From: Metarhizium brunneum
Taxonomy: Eukaryota; Ascomycota; Sordariomycetes; Hypocreales; Clavicipitaceae
Reading direction: 5' to 3'
Length of the DNA stretch: 64,000 bases
NCBI RefSeq assembly: GCF_013426205.1
Contig: NC_089422.1
Location: forward strand, 7,963,001 to 8,027,000
Below are positions 10,201 to 20,784 of this stretch, piece by piece. Each line of letters opens with the position of its first letter. Positions within the stretch are counted from its first letter, which is position 1. The notes under the pieces were generated by a model that worked only from the letters and a program-made list of their open reading frames with translations, did no database searches and had not been told where the DNA came from. Position numbers and translations under genes: made by a program.

Positions 10201-12526
10201 GGGGCTTTTTCGGGTCGGGTCCTTGCCAGACCTTGACAATGGGCGTGATGAATTCTTGCAGGAACTGGGGGATTTTCAGTAATGAGGGGAACTGAACTTG
10301 AAGAAAGTTAATAAGGAGGCCCTTAATGTGACTACCGTCATGATCCTGATCAGTCATGATCATAAGATGACCATAACGAAGACTCTTTGTGTCCGTGTAT
10401 ACTTGTTTATGTTTTAAGCCCAGGAATTGCTTGATATTCTGAATTTCTTGGTTCTTGGTGATTTGATCGAGTGAAGCGTCTCGAACATTAAGTAGTTTAC
10501 CTCGAAGGGGGAAAACACCAATTTTGTCAGGGTCGAGAATAGCTCTTCCAGAGACAGCAAGGCCCTTGGCAGAATCACCCTCGGTGAGAATAAGGGTGCA
10601 CTCATGGCCGCGCCGGGTGCCTGCCAAGTTAGCTTCAACGAGCTTTGCATTGCTAACTCTTGCTCTCTTGCTTCCATCGCTTTTGGACAGCATCTTGTCA
10701 GCTTTCTTTTGAGCAAAATCCATGATGTTCTCGATAGCATCTGATTTCGCGATCGCTTTTAGGAAATTGTCACCGAGAACGCATTTGCTACCAAACTGGC
10801 TCACTTTGGTTGTCATCTGCTCTTTTGTCTGAGAGTTGAAAGCCGGATTCTCGATAAAGCAGTTAATGAAAATAAAAATGTGGTTTCGAAGATGACTTTG
10901 CTTAAGGCTATGGCCTTTCTTCTTTTTATCAAGCGCCTTTAAGAGCGACCCCGTGATTTGGTCAGCAATGTAGTTGACATGAGTACCTCCCGTGGTCGTC
11001 GCGATAGAGTTGACGAATGATACTTGTTGAAAGGTTCCATCAGACACTGTGAAAGCAACCTCCCACCGAGGATGGGACTTGTCCTTGTCGATCTCAACGG
11101 TGCAGGTGGGAGTGCCACCTTCTTCTGCGGTTCTCTCGGCGGCGATAGACTTTGCGTAGAGATCACAATACGCTTTGAAATCCTTGAGCTTGATTTGCTC
11201 ACCATTCAAGTATACCTTGACACCATGGACCGTTCCCGCCATGTCGTACACTCGACGGTAGAGGAGAGCTTCTAGGTCATCATCAATGCCTTCTGGCATT
11301 CCGAACCGATCGTAGTCCGGTTTGAAGGTAATGCGGACAAAGTCTGCAGATTTGTTTGAGGTGATCTTTGCCTTTTGCATCTTCTGCATGTTGTCCGTCC
11401 ATGTCTGTTTATATCTCTTGCCATTACCAGAATCTTGACACTCCACAGTGAATTCCTGGCTGAATACGTTACAAAGCTTAGCACCATAACCGTTGCGTCC
11501 ACCAACAGTCTTTTTCTCATTATCGTCGAAATTGGAACCTGCCAAGAGGTGTCCGAAAATCATTTCGGGGATGTAGATCTTCTCCTTTTCATGAATTACG
11601 ATTGGGATGCCTTTGCCGTTGTTTTCAACACTAATCTCTCCAGTTGCTCGATTTATGTTGACTTTCATGTAGGTCATCCCACTACCCTCACGCTGCGAGT
11701 TGTCGGCCGCGTTGACCATGATTTCATCAAAGATTTTGTAGAAACCTGGGACGAAGCTTATGTTCTTGTACACCATCTGTGATGTTTCCTTGTTGTACAC
11801 CCACATCTGCTGGTCCGTCTTCTCGACAGATCCGATATACGTGTCAGGTCGCTTGATGATGTGTTCAAGTTGTGTGAGCTTTTGATACATCTCAGTGGCG
11901 GTTTTTGACGACTTTGATGTCGGTTTGGTTGGTGGAACATCAATGAGCACACTATCGTTCTCAACCTCTGCAAGAGGGACACCGCCAGATTTCTTTGGCG
12001 GCGGCGCCTTCTTCTGCTTTTTGGAACTCGGCGGGGTATGCGAAAAGCCTGACGAACTGCCTCCCAAGGAATCTTCATCGTCGCTGTCTGGTTTCGGTCT
12101 TTTTGCTGGTGCCTTCGTTGTCTTCAAGGTAGTTTGTGTCAGTTTCTTGCCCGTGGCCTTCGCGGGCGGTTTTGCCGCCGCCTTGGGCTTTGACTTCTGA
12201 TTGGGAGCTGTTAGCAATCTGGCCGTGAATGTCTGAATTGGCTTTGCGCCAGGGTACAGGCCCGGTGACGGGTTTGGTCCTAATATATTCATGTTGGGTG
12301 TTGCAAGTGTTCAGGGAGGTATACGGAGTGTGACAAAGATTAAAACGCAAGCAGACGGCTTCGAATATTGTCATTGCAGCTGGCAGCCGAACAGAACAGC
12401 CGGTACAACTGGTAGACCCTCCCCCTCTTCGATTCGCATGACTTGAACGCTCACCTTCTGAGGAACATAGCCGTCAGATTCCTCGCCTAGGCTGAAAGCG
12501 GGATCTGACATGACATCTGAGTCCAT
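7243..12526 (-). CDS. TOP2: DNA topoisomerase II
   Basis: Type IIA topoisomerase: it passes one duplex through a transient double-strand break using ATP, and is nuclear and essential for chromosome segregation. CDS = complement(join(7243..8508, 8582..12196, 12455..12526)), 1650 residues. Exon 1 encodes 24 acidic residues (MDSDVMSDPAFSLGEESDGY...). Its donor GTGAGC and the acceptor after a GCTAAC branch point join in phase 0. The GHKL ATPase domain shows DEIMVNAADN (about 182-191), NNGKGIP and GGRNGYGAKL (about 256-265). The TOPRIM domain shows EGDSA (from about 563), PLRGKLLNVR and DQDHDGSH (from about 640). The catalytic tyrosine is Y900 in AASPRYTFTRL. The last exon begins with MPIWSLT and carries a lysine-rich, Ser/Asp-rich C-terminal tail with nuclear-localisation-like runs, ending in an acidic FEMDDD. 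A second in-frame ATG at 12290-12292 lies inside intron 1. Confidence 0.97.
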
Positions 12527-14998
12527 GTTGACTTTGGATACACTCTTGCGCCGAGTCGAATTTCCGCTCTTCCAAGGCCAACCGACAGAACAGTTCTAAC
12601 AACAATTGAACATGAAGATTATACACCACGGACAGAAACGAGTGGATCGGCGAGTTGTAGCTCGACTCGCGCGATAAGATTTGAGGTTGGTCTGGTCAGC
12701 GGGGTTTTGTTGACATGGCCCGTTGCAAGCCGATGCTGGGGTTGTCGTTGTCGTTGTTGTTGTTGTTATGATTATTGTTGTGGCAGACCGATTTTGATGC
12801 GCGTCGACAAAGTCTGGACGCGCCTCCCTGGCCAAGTGGCCGGCCAAGGCGTCTTCTGACTGTGTGCTCCCTCGACCCTGGATTCCAGGAACCAGGGGCC
12901 GTGTTTTGCTGCCTCAGGCAAAAAGCACAGACTTGGCACTTGATGACCCATTTTTGTGACCCACCTTGCCATCCTTGCCGCTGGAGACTTTTGATGGGTT
13001 CAATGCTTGACGTGCAACACCAGACAAACAGACACGTGAGATTGACACCTCACAGTTCCTGTGTCGCCATATCAGACCGATAGCTGCCCGGTACAGCGTA
13101 TGTTATGAAAGGCACGGCAAGTGTCTGGCAGTGTCTCTTCAGCCCACAGGAATCATCAAGTACACTCCCTCAAAAGCGCGAACACACCGAGGCTGTGCAA
13201 TGCATTGCTGTCATGTTCGACGAGACGCCATGATTCTCAAACACCATGCCAGTGAGCGAGTGTGTTATGTATAGCTCGGGCAAGACTAAAAGCTGATTCC
13301 GGTTGCAGTTTTTGCGGGCAATGAATAGACAGCGCCCAATTGAGTGTATATGGAGTCCTTTCATGTGCGACAGAAACCTGACGACAGATGTCGATGTGCC
13401 CAGTGTACGCCTGCAAGTCTCCTGCAATCAACGCTCAACTCCCTCGAGGCGGGCGTCCTTGCTTATTTTGTGATTCACTCCTACAATTAAATCGCTCGGC
13501 TCTGTCTCTGCGCCATGTGTCTGTACGCCCTCGGAACATTTGGACGTCTTCTAGCAATATTCCATCGGGAAACCTGATGCTTCTAGCCCCTGGGAACGGG
13601 CCCCTTTTGCACGTTTTTCAGCTCATTGTCTCAAGGCAATGCATCAATGAGAGACATTTTCCGCCAAAACATTTAGGATATGGAGCTTCACCGCAAACAT
13701 TCGAGTTACACGCGGCCTTTCTCCGGACAGGTGAGGTTTCTAGTACAACATGGCGTGCAGGTAGCAACTTGGAGACGACAAGCCCCCCCGACATCGAGCT
13801 CCGTTTGCTCCATCGCATCTCGCAACGGTCCAGAGTGCCCAAGGAACAAACGCAGGTGAGGGTAGAGATGCTCTTCGTCCAGCATGTCTCTTGTGCTTCA
13901 CCCCTTCAAAGCAAACATCCCACGACTAGGTTCCATCCACGTGCTGTCAGCAGGTGCCGCAGCACAGAACTTGGCTGGCAGTCCTAATGTTATTATACAT
14001 ATCGTGCCTCGTTGAACAAGATCTTCCCGCGGCGTTGTAACAGTCAGGGTGCTTAAGGCTTTGCTAGAGTGCAGCCACCCGAAAAGCGCAATGGGATCCT
14101 TGTTGTCATCCTGATGCCAAACAGCACACGTCTGTTCGCCCTGCGCCCAATTTGAAGTTGGGACCTGCTCTACATCTGGCATGTGCTCCAGAATTATACG
14201 TACAAGCATATCTCATCGGACATTCAAGAAGCTCAACAATAGTCTCGTCACCGCGTCGCCATGGCATCTGAGAGCCTGTCAAGACGGGCTCATTCAGATA
14301 TCCACAACACAGTGATGTGACTGAAATACTCCCGTATCACGCTTCTGAGGAAATACCCGGGTAGTAAGCGGGTCCTTTCATATTAGATATGAGCCGAGTC
14401 GGCTGCAACTGCTGAGGTGTCGCTCGTGTTTGACAGATGGCAAAGCAAACCCAGTTGACATATCGATCTCGTCAAGGAATATGGAGAAATGTTGGTGTCG
14501 CCACACGCCTTTTCAGGCGATATAGTATGGTACTTTGATGACCGTGCTCATCGGTCCGCATTCTCCCACGACAGAAGAGATTTTAGCTTGGTGAATATCT
14601 CTACTTCTCATCCGGGCCACTCCAATATCATGAATCATCACCATTGCACGTCTCCCTTGTAAGGCATCTCGGTCCTCAAGCTCAAGGACACAGGCCTGAA
14701 GAAGAGAAATATAAAGCGGCAAGTGTAATTCACAAACAAGCCTGTCAGCGTCGCCTCCCTGCAGACGGATATCGCCTGAAGGACAAACGAAAGCACCCAA
14801 GCAAGTACACGTTTCCTCGGCCCCTCGAAAGAACTGGTTGGATACTACCGCCATTCGGTATGTTCCTAATGCTCAGACAAAGGAGGTATTCACAGTTGAT
14901 CTGAACCACGAAGCACCCGCCGATAACACGGTTATTATGCTGAGTCTCCAACGCATGAAGAATAGTGTCACAAGCGACAGCAGCTGGCGCCCTTGATC
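12527..14998. other. Divergent intergenic region, 2.5 kb
   Basis: This is the shared upstream region of TOP2 (left) and the APSES-type gene (right). It contains a GTT/GTC-rich microsatellite at 12741-12783. The longest frame, 13388-13987 on the plus strand (199 codons), has no family signature and no codon pattern that convinces me. Nothing else was recognised. Confidence 0.5.
12741..12783. repeat. GTT/GTC-rich trinucleotide microsatellite
   Basis: A run of imperfect GTT and GTC units with an interruption (ATGATTATT), about 215 bp upstream of the TOP2 start codon. It is seen directly in the sequence and no function is implied. Confidence 0.85.
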
Positions 14999-16578
14999 AT
15001 GTTGCGCATCAATGAGCTTCTCAATCCCATTGAACCCGAAGAAAGCGGCGGGAATGGTGACAAAATAGCTCACGCTTCTTCAAGGGTCTCTAATTCCTGG
15101 CATCGGTACCAAGTACTGAACAGTGATCAACACCGAGTACCCAGTATCACGCCCACCGAGCAAATTTTGCTTTCGACACCAGGCACACAAGGACCAGTGA
15201 ACTTTCCTCCATTTGAGAGCGTCGATGAGAAAAATAGGCAGGAAATAACAGCATTCAATATCCCGCAGTTTGGATCCATCATGAAGAGCTATGAGCATAT
15301 TCCTTACAACAGCTCCAAAAAGGACTTCTTCGCGAAGACTGGCCGAGAATGTATCGAAGGTTTGGATTGTCTCATCCATACGATGATTGTAACTGATGAA
15401 AAAGAAACTAGCTTTCAAATATACCTTTCAGATTCCAAGGAATCCTGTCGTGTTCACAGTCATGTGGGACTACAACATAGGTCTTGTTAGAATGACCCCC
15501 TTCTTCAAATGCATGGGGTATCCCAAGGCAAGTACCTACTCCGAAGGCAATAATTTATCCAAGTCTAATATAACATAGACAAGGCCGTCTCAAATGCTGG
15601 ACAAGAATCCTGGGCTAAGAGATATTTGTCCCAGCATCACAGGGGGGGCAGTGTTTGCGCAAGGTATGCCGTCCCCTGTATGAACTTGGTGCTGAGCGTA
15701 TTGTATAGCTAGAAATATTCCTAGGGTATTGGATGCCATACAAATGTGCCAAAGCTGTATGTGCCACTTTTTGCTATGGTTTCGCGGCAGCTTTGATTCC
15801 GCTGTTCGGTCCTGGGTTTCCATCCGAGTGCATATCGCCAGATTCAGCGCACTTCTCTAGTATGACCATCAATCAGGAATTGATCAAGGAAGTTTCGGAG
15901 CAAGCGCAACAGCTTCAACAAGGACCTGCCAAGCAGAGTGCAACAAGCTATATCTTCCCACAGCGACCTCCAGGGCGGAATGTTCGCACACCACGGCCTA
16001 CGACTATAGGAGGAACCCCCCGAATGAACACTGAACCCATTAGCAGACCGCAGACCTACCTCAACCCAGTCACAAGAAGGCAGCAGCAGAATGATAAATC
16101 TCGAGCGGACGACCAAGGCTTCTACCCGCTGCCAAGGACGGAGCCCAGCGCGATAAGACGGCCGGCTCAGACCAGCGGAGTTGTATTGTCAAGCCATGCC
16201 AACGAGTATTTTCCTGCTGCAAGGGCCCCAGAAACGACTTCCCTTAGACGGTCAAGACAAATACCTTCGACATCTCATTCTTACGAAACCAGCACGAGGT
16301 GTAGGAAACGACGAAAGCTGAGCTCTGATGCGTCCTGCGATGGTGTTTACGACTCCACGCCCAGGCACAGCCAGTCAACAAGGACATCACTACCGAAGAG
16401 CAGACTCCCAAGGGGCACCAATCTGAGCGAACAGAGATGTATGGAAGAGCGCGAGGCTGGTTCCTCTGGCACCACCAATACGTTCGTGACGGGGGCAGGA
16501 GAAGGGGTGGTTGATGACGGATGTAGAAGCCAAGCAGGTCCATTCGTTTGGACCCCTGGGAGGAGGAAATCCATTTAA
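14999..16578 (+). CDS. APSES/KilA-N-type DNA-binding protein (Xbp1/Bqt4-like)
   Basis: A four-exon gene whose conserved domain is split by three short introns. CDS = join(14999..15359, 15412..15527, 15579..15663, 15725..16578), 471 residues. The spliced product reads through [54 protein letters not shown] and [18 protein letters not shown] at about residues 95-225. This is the HTH-like APSES/KilA-N fold of fungal regulators such as Xbp1 and of the telomere-bouquet protein Bqt4. The remaining 240 residues are polar and probably disordered, with a basic NLS-like CRKRRKL at about 380-386. There is no C-terminal membrane helix, so a Bqt4-like envelope role is less likely than nuclear DNA binding. 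Intron 2 is a GC-AG intron (AAG/GCAAGT). The start ATG ([10 protein letters not shown]) gives an uninterrupted exon 1. Exons meet in phases 1, 0 and 1 with no stop. Convergent with CNS1. Confidence 0.85.
15528..15578 (+). other. GC-AG intron within the APSES-type gene
   Basis: The donor is AAG/GCAAGT and the acceptor is ACATAG. The usual GT donors nearby do not keep the frame: GTACCT, two bases further on, shifts it. Joining at GC gives [18 protein letters not shown], which matches the domain. GC-AG introns with an AG/GCAAGT donor are a known minor class in fungi. Confidence 0.8.
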
Positions 16579-16853
16579 GTGAAGCGGCAGTGTTGAATAT
16601 GGGGTGAACATCATAGATTGACGCAAATATGGTACAAGGAAATAGTGCTAGTGAGCAGTTGGAATTGGAGAGGACGTGTGCACGTAGGTGTTGTTGACTC
16701 TTGTCTCCTTAACGGTAAAGCTTTTTTCACCTCGAGAAAAAAAACTACATATGCCCTCATTCTATCGTCCTTTTCCACCGCAGCCCACCAAAAAATCTTT
16801 CAATACGCCATGTATTCAAAAACAAAGCAGTCCATGCACCTACACAAAGCCCG

Positions 16854-18095
16854 TCACGAACCACCGCCCTTCCCCATCTCCACGGCCTTCTGCTGCTTGA
16901 ACTTGTTCACCCACGCATCGGCCTTGTCGTTGGGCAGGACAAATATCCTCACAACCTCATCCACAACCTCAACCTTGCCCGTGCCCAACACCTTCAACAG
17001 CGGCACCCGCTTCCCCATCTTGAGCACACCCCCTCCCATCGTCTCCACGTAGCAAGTCACCCCGGCGGCGGTATACACGCCCTCCTTGTCCCACGGCAGC
17101 GGAAAGACGTACGACAGGTGGTCCTCGAGCGTTTGCGTCTCATTAAACGCCTTGATGAAGTCTGACTCAAGGTGCTCGGGATACAGCAGCACAGTCGGGA
17201 ACGCCAGGCTGCTCCGCGGGTCGTCTGGGTCCGGCACAAGCTCGAGCTTCGTGTCACCCATCTCGGGAGGCTGGGCTGTCGTCCGTGTCGGGATGCCCCT
17301 CGCCTTGAGGGCCGCCCTGAGGAGCGTCTCGCGCCGTTTGAGCAGCGCCCTCCTGTCCGCCTCCCTCTTGTTCTTGGCGTCGAGCTCCCCTGCCCGTTTG
17401 ACGATGCGCCCCGCGACTTCTTTGAGGCCCCTGTTGTCCGGGTCCAGGGCCAGCCCGCGCGCGCAAACATCGTCGGCCTCCTCGACGCGGCCGACTGCCA
17501 GGAGGGCCCTGGCGCTTCGGTAGCAGGCCTTCAGGTTGCGCGGGTTGAGACGCAGCGCGGCTGCGCAGTCGGTCCAGCAGCTCCTGTAGTTGTCCAGCTC
17601 CAGGTGGCACGCCGCGCGGTTCACGTACAGAGCCTCGAGGACCTCTCTCTGCGCGGCGATTTCCTCGGCGCTGTCCTCTACGCCCTCGGGGTTCCTGGTG
17701 ACTTCGCCGCGGGTTCGTTTCCGCTCCTCCAGAGACAGAATCTGTATGCCCTTGGTGTAGAACTCCCTCGCGTCCACGTAGCCTCGTACCTTGAAGCATT
17801 CGTTTCCGCGCATCTTAAAGTCGGTTCCGTTCTCAAGCGGCGTGCCCTCGTAGTTGAGCGCCTGCAAGGCCGCAATTTCGTCGTTTTCTTCCATGTCGGT
17901 CATGAACAGCGGGGACTTGTTCAGGTCAGCCATGATTTCGTCAAAGGTCTGCTTCCGGTGGGATGCCATGCCGGGCGGTAATTCTGGCTTCGTTGGTTGA
18001 GATACATCTTGGACTGGTGTTGCCGCTTGCTCGGTGCTGGGCTCTGCTTCGAGGCTGGCTTCTTCCATCCTATCGACGATCTCTTCAATCTTCAT
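16854..18095 (-). CDS. CNS1: CNS1/TTC4-type TPR co-chaperone
   Basis: CNS1 proteins bind the C-termini of Hsp90 and Hsp70 through a TPR domain and support client maturation and translation-elongation factor folding in the cytosol. One exon encodes 413 residues. The N-terminus (about 1-85) is acidic and contains FDEIMADLNKSPLFM, a family signature. TPR repeats occupy about residues 89-235 (KMRGNECFKVRGYVDAREFY, LEALYVNRAACHLELDNYRS, LKACYRSARALLAVGRVEEA), followed by a charged helix. The C-terminal wheel-like domain is about 285-413 (FPTVLLYPEHLESDFIKAF, VPLLKVLGTGKVEVVDEVV). Length fits the family (yeast 385). Third positions are strongly GC-rich in the TPR part, so the opposite strand is also open for long distances. 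Confidence 0.93.
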   Translation of the reverse strand: MKIEEIVDRMEEASLEAEPSTEQAATPVQDVSQPTKPELPPGMASHRKQTFDEIMADLNKSPLFMTDMEENDEIAALQALNYEGTPLENGTDFKMRGNECFKVRGYVDAREFYTKGIQILSLEERKRTRGEVTRNPEGVEDSAEEIAAQREVLEALYVNRAACHLELDNYRSCWTDCAAALRLNPRNLKACYRSARALLAVGRVEEADDVCARGLALDPDNRGLKEVAGRIVKRAGELDAKNKREADRRALLKRRETLLRAALKARGIPTRTTAQPPEMGDTKLELVPDPDDPRSSLAFPTVLLYPEHLESDFIKAFNETQTLEDHLSYVFPLPWDKEGVYTAAGVTCYVETMGGGVLKMGKRVPLLKVLGTGKVEVVDEVVRIFVLPNDKADAWVNKFKQQKAVEMGKGGGS

Positions 18096-19040
18096 TCTTG
18101 GAGGGTGACGACCGCAGGGTCCTTTGCTGATTATAGACTTGATAGAGTGTTTAATGAGTTGCCTTTATTGATTTAGAGGCACCACTCTCCTCGTCGCAGA
18201 GAAAGCGTGATGTTACCAATGTGTGGGAGAGTGTTGAAATGAGACGACGTCTCACTTGATGGATTTCGTGCTCCAGTTGCGGTTGTGGCGAAAATTTCTC
18301 CAAGTGGTCGAGCTTATTATTTCACGCAGCCTCACTGATGTGATGCTACACATGACAATAGTCCAAATAGTTACAGATAAAAACTGGTCTAAGAAGCTCT
18401 TTATTATGTAAATACAGTCACCAAACTCTTCTGTGCAGCAACACCCAATGCGGCTCCGCATCCTTTGGTTTCCTTGAGGCTTCCAGCGCGAACACCATCC
18501 CCCTGCGCCAGAGCCCCACATTTATATGTATCGACTTGAGTACATCGGTTCAATTCCTGCGTATATCCCTGTGAATACACCAGAGTGAACGGATTTCTGC
18601 TTTTTTTAGTCATGTTTATTTTCAACTACCCCATGTCTTCTATATACCTATCTCCCTCCATATATTATGAGGAGAAAAAGTCCGAACGACCAAAAAAATT
18701 AAATACATTTCTCATAAACCACGCTCCAAACGCCCAACGTACATATGCATCATGCCCAAACTATCTACCATGGGGTATTCTCCAACACCTCTAACACCGT
18801 TTCTTTGCCCACTTGTGCTTTCTAACATATTCCCGACTGGCCGCTATCATCGAACAACTTTCAGAAGTGCGCGCGTCGTGGAACTGTGACATGATGGTCA
18901 CTCTTTGAACAGAATGCCAAATTAGTAATAAGCAAATAGTTCAGAACAGTGTCTTTTCAAAGACAGCGTGTTCATCCCATATTAGCGTAAAATTAGGGAA
19001 TAAAAAATAACGAATAATTTCAGTTCATGATAAGAGGCTG
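18096..19040. other. Gene-free stretch, 0.9 kb
   Basis: Upstream of CNS1 and downstream of the next MFS gene. It is AT-rich, particularly 18600-19030. No gene, RNA or clear repeat was recognised. Confidence 0.55.
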
Positions 19041-20784
19041 TCATTCTCGTTCTTGCTCTTCGTCCGAGACTTCGGCTGTTAGAGCATTGTATTCATTGCA
19101 AGGTGGTCGCGAAGCACACTCTTCAGATATTTCGAGGTTCCGCTCCCGAGGGACCAGGAAGCACTGCACAGAGCCAACAATAGCAACAACGACACTTCCA
19201 TACCAAGCCAGAGCCGTGCAGTTTATTTTGCTGCCATAAGTGTACAGGAATCCTGCAACGGGAGGCGCAATCATTCGGCAAGCAGCGCCAGCACTAGCTG
19301 CCAAACCATTGACCTTGCCCAGAGCACTGGATGTAGGTGTAGCTTCTTTGATGAGGATGAGGAGGAGAGGGTATAGTGTGATGGAGAAGATATTGCGAAT
19401 TGCAAGGCAGATGTAGATGGAGGGGAAGGTGAGAGACTCGGGGACAAGGAGCAGAAAGGGGACAACGGCGTACACGACGGGATGTAAGACAGTAACAAGG
19501 AGGAAAAGCTTGTACACACCGACTCTCTCTGCCGCGATGGGGAAAATGACAGCCTGAACAAACAGTGCAATGCACCCGTTAACAGCCATGATCATTCCCA
19601 CATCTCGGAGGGAGAGCCCCAAGCCACCGGAGGAACTGAAAATCGCCCAGAGGGTGGAGGTGTTCTTGTTGACGATACGATCGTCTTCGAAGAAAATTGG
19701 CATAAGGTGATCGTATGTCATGGAATGGTATGTAAAGATGGATAAGGCAATGATGAACCCAACAACACGCTTATTCCAAACCTTGGTCAAACCAGACTTT
19801 TCTTGTGTATACACTTCTCGCCCCCTGTCATACTCGTCATCCTCGTTGACAGTTCGGAGAGTTCCGTACGTTTCGGCTCGAAGGTCTACCGCTGGGCGTT
19901 TCATGGCGTCCGAAGTTTCAATCAGCGGAGTCTCTTCTGAGACGTAGGTATCCGCGGGTAACAGCACGCGGGGTTGCATGTCCGGGTGTGTCTCCTCGAG
20001 GAGCACGAATCCCAAAGCAATGCTGACGAGCAATAGAGCTGCACAAAGGAGGTTGGGGAGAAGATACGGGTAACGTTCAAACATGCTGCCTCTGGGGAAC
20101 GCATTGGGCCAGGACTCGTGAGGATCGGCAAATGTGCCGCCGATACAAGGTCCAATGATGGTTCCGATGCTCCAGACAAAGGGCATAACGGCGAAAGCGC
20201 GAGCTGTGGCCTGTCAGTACGTGTTTGAAGGGGCAACAAACACTGCCAAGGGAAGAAAGAGAGAATCAACTTACGTTCGTGCTCGGGCTTGGTAACGAGT
20301 TCACCAACCATTGTTTGAATGACACCGATATTGCCGTTGAGAAGGCCGCCTATGCCCCTACCGAGTAAAGCAATCCAAATGTTGGAGGCGAACCCTACCA
20401 TGACCATGCTGAACATGGTCCCCAAGCAACCGATCATCAGTACGGGTTTGCGACCAATGCGATCGGATAAGCCGCCCCAGTACATGCCCATCAGGGCCTC
20501 GGCAAAAGAGAAGGAGGAGATGAGGAGTCCAGAATAGAAGGATGCATCTTGTTCGTTTCCAATCTGGAACTTCTTCACGAGAGCCCACGCGTAAGGAAAT
20601 ATGGATGTAAGTGCAATGGGTTCAGCGAGACGAACAACAGCTGCTAGTTGTCAGCAGTTACTCGCAAGATTTGAATTTCGTACCCGATGGGAGGCGGAGA
20701 TTCGGCATACATACCTAGGAGAAAGAGCTGCAGAGTCGGGAAATCATTTGGATTGCGGGGGCTGACCTGCTTTGTTAGGGCCAT
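19041..20784 (-). CDS. MFS transporter, ZIFL1/YCR023C-like
   Basis: A proton-coupled MFS exporter-like membrane protein. CDS = complement(join(19041..20203, 20275..20640, 20715..20784)), 532 residues. Junctions restore LQLFLL-AVVRLAEPIAL and TKPEHE-PRAFAVMPFVWS, both typical of this fungal family. The start chosen is ATG 20782-20784 (MALTKQVSPRNPNDFP). Motif A is GLSDRIGRKPV after the second helix. A large central cytoplasmic loop (about 225-300) contains PLIETSDAMKRPAVDLR and is followed by a second set of about six helices. Yeast YCR023C and plant ZIF-like proteins (zinc-nicotianamine or multidrug export) are the nearest named relatives. The substrate is not determinable from the sequence. 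Confidence 0.9.

Noticed and set aside
13388..13987. 199-codon plus-strand frame upstream of the APSES-type gene
   Set aside because: No motif, unbiased composition, and no splice joining to a neighbour.
14513..15418. Hydrophobic minus-strand frames that looked like a decayed transporter
   Set aside because: They lie opposite exon 1 of the APSES-type gene and its upstream region. The plus strand gives a complete spliced domain.
17172..17981. Plus-strand 269-codon frame opposite CNS1
   Set aside because: It is an antisense shadow of a GC3-rich TPR gene, and its sequence has no motif.
18540..18560. B-box-like GGTTCAATTCC
   Set aside because: No upstream A box or cloverleaf can be drawn.
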